In this document: piece after piece, positions 6,710 through 10,376 of the stretch | Layout: every line of letters begins with the position of its first letter | How positions within the stretch are numbered: position 1 is the first letter of the stretch | NCBI RefSeq assembly: GCF_001602625.1 | Contig: NZ_LECR01000003.1 | Location: 42,635 to 53,010, forward strand | Source: Sodalis-like endosymbiont of Proechinophthirus fluctus | GTDB lineage: Bacteria > Pseudomonadota > Gammaproteobacteria > Enterobacterales > Enterobacteriaceae | DNA length: 10,376 nt | Reading direction: 5' to 3' | Made by a program: the position numbers and the translations under genes | The notes under the pieces: generated by a model | What the model was told of the DNA's origin: nothing | The model's input: only the letters and a program-made list of their open reading frames with translations | Database searches by the model: none

Positions 6710-7135
6710 TCAATACTCATGATCCTCAATAAGCCGTTTGCCCAGTAATACGCTGTCTTGTATTTCGTATCCGAGTTTTTCGGACATATTAATGACCGCG
6801 TTGTTCTCACCGCACACTATCAGATTTATTTTTGGACAGCCGCGGGCAATCAATTTTTTTTCCAGCCGGCTTATCAGCGCATTAGCGATACCACGCCCAC
6901 GATAATCTGGATGCACCCCCAGGTAGTAGGCGGAGCCGCGGTGGCCGTCATAACCACCCATCACTGACCCCACCACTTCCCCAGCAACTTCCGCCACCAG
7001 AAAAAGATCGGGATCATGGTTCAACTTACGCTCAATATCCATTTCTGTATCGTTCCATGATCGCAGTAAATCGCAGCGTTCCCATAGCGTAATGATCTCT
7101 TCAAAATCGTCATGACGAAATACTCGAATTTCCAT
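6710..7135 (-). CDS. ypeA: YpeA, GNAT-family acetyltransferase
   Basis: This is a GNAT-fold N-acetyltransferase using acetyl-CoA; the acceptor of YpeA is not known to me. The ATG at 7135 gives [20 protein letters not shown] and 141 residues, the same length and start as E. coli YpeA. An ATG three codons upstream (7144) would add MAI and is less likely. Neither has a clear ribosome-binding site. The acetyl-CoA loop RGRGIA is at 79-84, preceded by [19 protein letters not shown] and the C-terminal [11 protein letters not shown] are strongly conserved. Residue 118 is Ser in NMSEKLGY, where E. coli has MYERLGY; that Tyr is the usual GNAT general acid. The segment [14 protein letters not shown] also departs from QINVPEDNDMV. 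The gene is open, convergent with the 6319 gene and divergent from hemF. Confidence 0.93.
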   Translation of the reverse strand: MEIRVFRHDDFEEIITLWERCDLLRSWNDTEMDIERKLNHDPDLFLVAEVAGEVVGSVMGGYDGHRGSAYYLGVHPDYRGRGIANALISRLEKKLIARGCPKINLIVCGENNAVINMSEKLGYEIQDSVLLGKRLIEDHEY

Positions 7136-7144
7136 AATTGCCAT

Positions 7145-8302
<1,158 letters not shown>

Positions 8303-8306
8303 CGCC

Positions 8307-8686
8307 ATGGAAATCTAGGTGGATGCCGATGCTTGTTCCCGAGTGATTAAAGACATCCTGTTTCGCGTCGCTGGGCAGCATCGAGCAGCATAAAATACAG
8401 GTCACTCTGGTAGCTAATCAATCGCTGCAGGTACTGCTGTAACGCCTTATTCGTACATTGCGCGTGGCCCGCCGGTTTTGACGTGGCGGACAATGAAATC
8501 GTCAAGCGTGGCGCCCGCCGCGGGCGATCTGGTAATTACTGCTGACATTCCACTGGCGGCGGGAGTGCTGGCGCTTTTAATCCACGCGACGAGCTTTATC
8601 GGCAAGCCACGATTCGCGAAAAACTGACCTTACGGGATATTTTAATGGATACACTGCGCGACGCGCAGGCCATTCTGGCGCTGACT
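8307..8686 (+). pseudogene. yaiI: yaiI (UPF0178 family) pseudogene
   Basis: The UPF0178/YaiI family is a conserved PIN-like domain family of unknown exact function. The ATG 4 bases after the hemF stop reads MEI, then a TAG at 8316-8318 where homologues have Trp (family start MTIWVDADAC). The same frame continues VDADACSRVIKDILFRVAG. After frame changes, [65 protein letters not shown] match the family in order. Then similarity ends at about 8686, roughly 35 residues short of the normal C-terminus. At least one early stop, several frameshifts and a 3' truncation make it a clear pseudogene. Confidence 0.88.
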
Positions 8687-8822
8687 TTTATGTGGCTATC
8701 AATTATAGTCATCATAATAATCAGAAAAAGCGTATTTCATTCTACATCTTGTTGATATAGTGTTATCCTAAAGTTAATCCTCACTTATGCGGGTAATAGT
8801 ATTCAATTCATGGAGTAGAGAA
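8687..8822 (+). promoter_or_regulatory. talA upstream region
   Basis: This is an AT-rich spacer between the yaiI remnant and talA. TATAGT at 8756-8761 is a possible -10 without a good -35, which would not be surprising if talA is sigma-S dependent as in E. coli. GGAG at 8812-8815 is a well-spaced ribosome-binding site, 7 bases before ATG 8823, and decides that start over the in-frame ATG at 8787. Confidence 0.4.
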
Positions 8823-9773
8823 ATGAATCAGTTAGAAGGTCTAAAGCAATTTACCACCGTCGTGGTCGATAGCGGAAACATCGAGTCCATCCGTCATTAT
8901 ACACCACAAGATGCCACTACTAATCCGTCTTTAATCCTGAAAGCCGCCAGCCTCACTGCCTATCAGCCGCTTTTTGAAGACGCGCTGGCTTATGCCAGAA
9001 AACAGGGTGGCACCCGCGAAACGCAGATTATTAACGCCAGCGACAAATTAGCGGTCAATATCGGCGTGGAGATTCTGAAAAACGTGCCAGGACGCGTCTC
9101 TACCGAAGTAGATGCTCGCCTTTCCTTCGATCGAAGCATGTGTGTCGCTAAGGCCCGTAAATTGGTGGCCCTCTATCAGGAACAGGGCATTAATAAATCC
9201 CGTATTCTCATTAAGCTTGCTTCTACCTGGGAAGGGATTCAAGCCGCGGAAGAGCTAGAGAAAGAAGGCATAAACTGTAATCTGACACTGCTGTTCTCCT
9301 TTGCGCAGGCACGCGCCTGCGCTGAAGCAGGCGTGTATCTGATTTCACCATTTGTCGGTCGCATTTACGACTGGTATAATCAGCGCAAACCGCTTGATCC
9401 GTACGTAGTCGATAAGGATCCTGGCGTGGTGTCGGTGCGCAAAATCTATGATTATTATAAACAGTACCGTTATCAAACCGTTATCATGGGTGCCAGCTTT
9501 CGTAAAGTAGAACAGATTCTGGCGCTGGCCGGTTGCGATCGCCTGACTATTTCCCCTGCCCTGCTGGAAGAGCTGCACAAAGTTGATGGGCGCGTTGAGC
9601 GTAAACTTTCTCCCTATACCGAAGGTTTCCACCGACCGTCGCCGCTGTCTGAATCGAAATTCCGCTGGGAACATAACCAGGATGCGATGGCCGTGGACAA
9701 ACTCGCCGAAGGCATCCGCCAGTTCGCGGTTGATCAACAAAGCCTGGAAGATCTTTTGGCGGCAAAACTGTAA
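8823..9773 (+). CDS. talA: Transaldolase A
   Basis: Transaldolase moves a dihydroxyacetone unit between sugar phosphates in the cytosolic non-oxidative pentose phosphate pathway. The start at 8823 gives 316 residues, the E. coli TalA length, beginning [20 protein letters not shown], with a good ribosome-binding site. An ATG at 8787 would add 12 unconserved residues. [13 protein letters not shown] (30-42) and [16 protein letters not shown] (88-103) are class I transaldolase signatures. Lys131 in [12 protein letters not shown] is the Schiff-base lysine. [45 protein letters not shown] and [20 protein letters not shown] are intact. No defects are seen. tktB follows after 15 bases, so the pair is almost certainly co-transcribed. 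Confidence 0.97.
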   Translation: MNQLEGLKQFTTVVVDSGNIESIRHYTPQDATTNPSLILKAASLTAYQPLFEDALAYARKQGGTRETQIINASDKLAVNIGVEILKNVPGRVSTEVDARLSFDRSMCVAKARKLVALYQEQGINKSRILIKLASTWEGIQAAEELEKEGINCNLTLLFSFAQARACAEAGVYLISPFVGRIYDWYNQRKPLDPYVVDKDPGVVSVRKIYDYYKQYRYQTVIMGASFRKVEQILALAGCDRLTISPALLEELHKVDGRVERKLSPYTEGFHRPSPLSESKFRWEHNQDAMAVDKLAEGIRQFAVDQQSLEDLLAAKL

Positions 9774-9788
9774 CCTTTGGAGCATCTT

Positions 9789-10376
9789 ATGATATCAAGA
9801 AAAGCGCTTGCTAATGCCATCCGTGCGTTAAGCATAGACGCTGTGCAAAAAGCCAATTCCGGCCATCCCGGGGCGCCGATGGGCATGGCGGATATCGCTG
9901 AAGTCCTGTGGCGCGATTACATGAACCATAATCCGTCCAATCCGAAATGGGCCGACCGCGACCGTTTTATTCTTTCCAATGGGCACGGCTCAATGCTGCT
10001 TTACAGCCTGTTGCACCTCACCGGCTACAATCTGCCGATGGAAGAATTGAAAAACTTCCGGCAGTTGCATTCTAAAACGCCGGGGCATCCGGAATACGGC
10101 TACACCGATGGTGTGGAAACCACGACCGGACCTCTGGGCCAGGGCATTGCCAACGCCATCGGTATGGCGATCGGTGAACGTACTCTGGCAGCGCAGTTCA
10201 ACCGCCCCGGCCATGAGATTGTCAATCACCACACCTATGTTTTCCTTGGCGACGGATGTATGATGGAAGGCATCTCCCATGAAGTCTGCTCGCTGGCCGG
10301 CACCATGAAGTTGGGAAAATTAGTGGCTTTCTACGACGATAACGGCATCTCCATCGACGGCGACATCAAAGGCTGG
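9789..10376 (+). CDS. tktB: Transketolase (TktB-like), 5' part
   Basis: Transketolase is the thiamine-diphosphate enzyme that transfers two-carbon units in the non-oxidative pentose phosphate pathway. GGAG at 9779-9782 precedes the ATG at 9789. The frame is open to the window edge (196 codons of about 665). Visible catalytic and cofactor features: [12 protein letters not shown] with His26, [10 protein letters not shown] with His66, [20 protein letters not shown] with His100, and the thiamine-diphosphate motif GDGCMMEG (GDG 154-156) ending DDNGISIDG (Asn185). [20 protein letters not shown] resembles E. coli TktB and TktA equally closely; the tktB name rests on its place after talA. It is intact as far as seen. 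Confidence 0.95.
   Translation, partial: MISRKALANAIRALSIDAVQKANSGHPGAPMGMADIAEVLWRDYMNHNPSNPKWADRDRFILSNGHGSMLLYSLLHLTGYNLPMEELKNFRQLHSKTPGHPEYGYTDGVETTTGPLGQGIANAIGMAIGERTLAAQFNRPGHEIVNHHTYVFLGDGCMMEGISHEVCSLAGTMKLGKLVAFYDDNGISIDGDIKGW

Noticed and set aside
8687..8760. Hydrophobic continuation ([16 protein letters not shown]) after the yaiI remnant, suggesting a membrane segment
   Set aside because: It is a translation of AT-rich spacer in the decayed frame, with no start or ribosome-binding site.
9345..9785. Minus-strand open frame of 146 codons
   Set aside because: It lies wholly opposite intact talA, has no ribosome-binding site and no recognisable motifs; it is a coding-strand shadow.
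9990..10280. Minus-strand open frame opposite tktB
   Set aside because: Antisense to the conserved transketolase domain; no protein-like features.

Overview
The window looks like chromosome from a host-restricted enterobacterium close to Sodalis. Intact proteins read like Escherichia coli or Yersinia proteins (ZipA, YpeA, HemF, TalA, TktB). They alternate with genes that are recognisable along most of their length but broken by stops, frameshifts and small deletions. Base composition is moderate in genes and very AT-rich between some of them. There is no insertion sequence, tRNA, rRNA or CRISPR array. The Sodalis-like assignment is inferred from this style of decay, not from a marker gene.

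Layout. Positions 1-735 hold zipA (minus strand, intact to the window edge). Positions 971-2690 hold the remains of the cysteine genes cysZ and cysK, closed by a strong terminator at about 2716-2744. After an extremely AT-rich spacer comes the ptsH-ptsI-crr operon of the sugar phosphotransferase system (3098-5680), with all three genes damaged but to different degrees. Positions 5789-6240 (minus) hold the wreck of a sensor histidine kinase. At 6319 starts a short exported protein of unknown function that may itself be frameshifted. YpeA acetyltransferase follows on the minus strand (6710-7135). Intact hemF (7388-8302) is followed by a broken yaiI-type gene (8307-8686). Then come intact talA (8823-9773) and the start of tktB (9789 to the window end).

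The order zipA, cysZ, cysK, ptsH, ptsI, crr, ..., ypeA, (amiA), hemF, ..., talA, tktB is, as I recall it, the order on the E. coli K-12 map with many intervening genes missing. The window is therefore best read as a shrunken, collinear ancestral segment rather than an acquired island.

Functionally, what survives is cell division (ZipA), aerobic haem synthesis (HemF) and the non-oxidative pentose phosphate pair (TalA and TktB). What is lost locally is sulfate uptake, O-acetylserine sulfhydrylase A, the phosphotransfer chain and a two-component sensor. I see no new defence or mobile system. The most useful observations are the graded decay of the PTS operon, the specific inactivating mutations, the AT-rich repeat block before ptsH, and the unknown exported protein.
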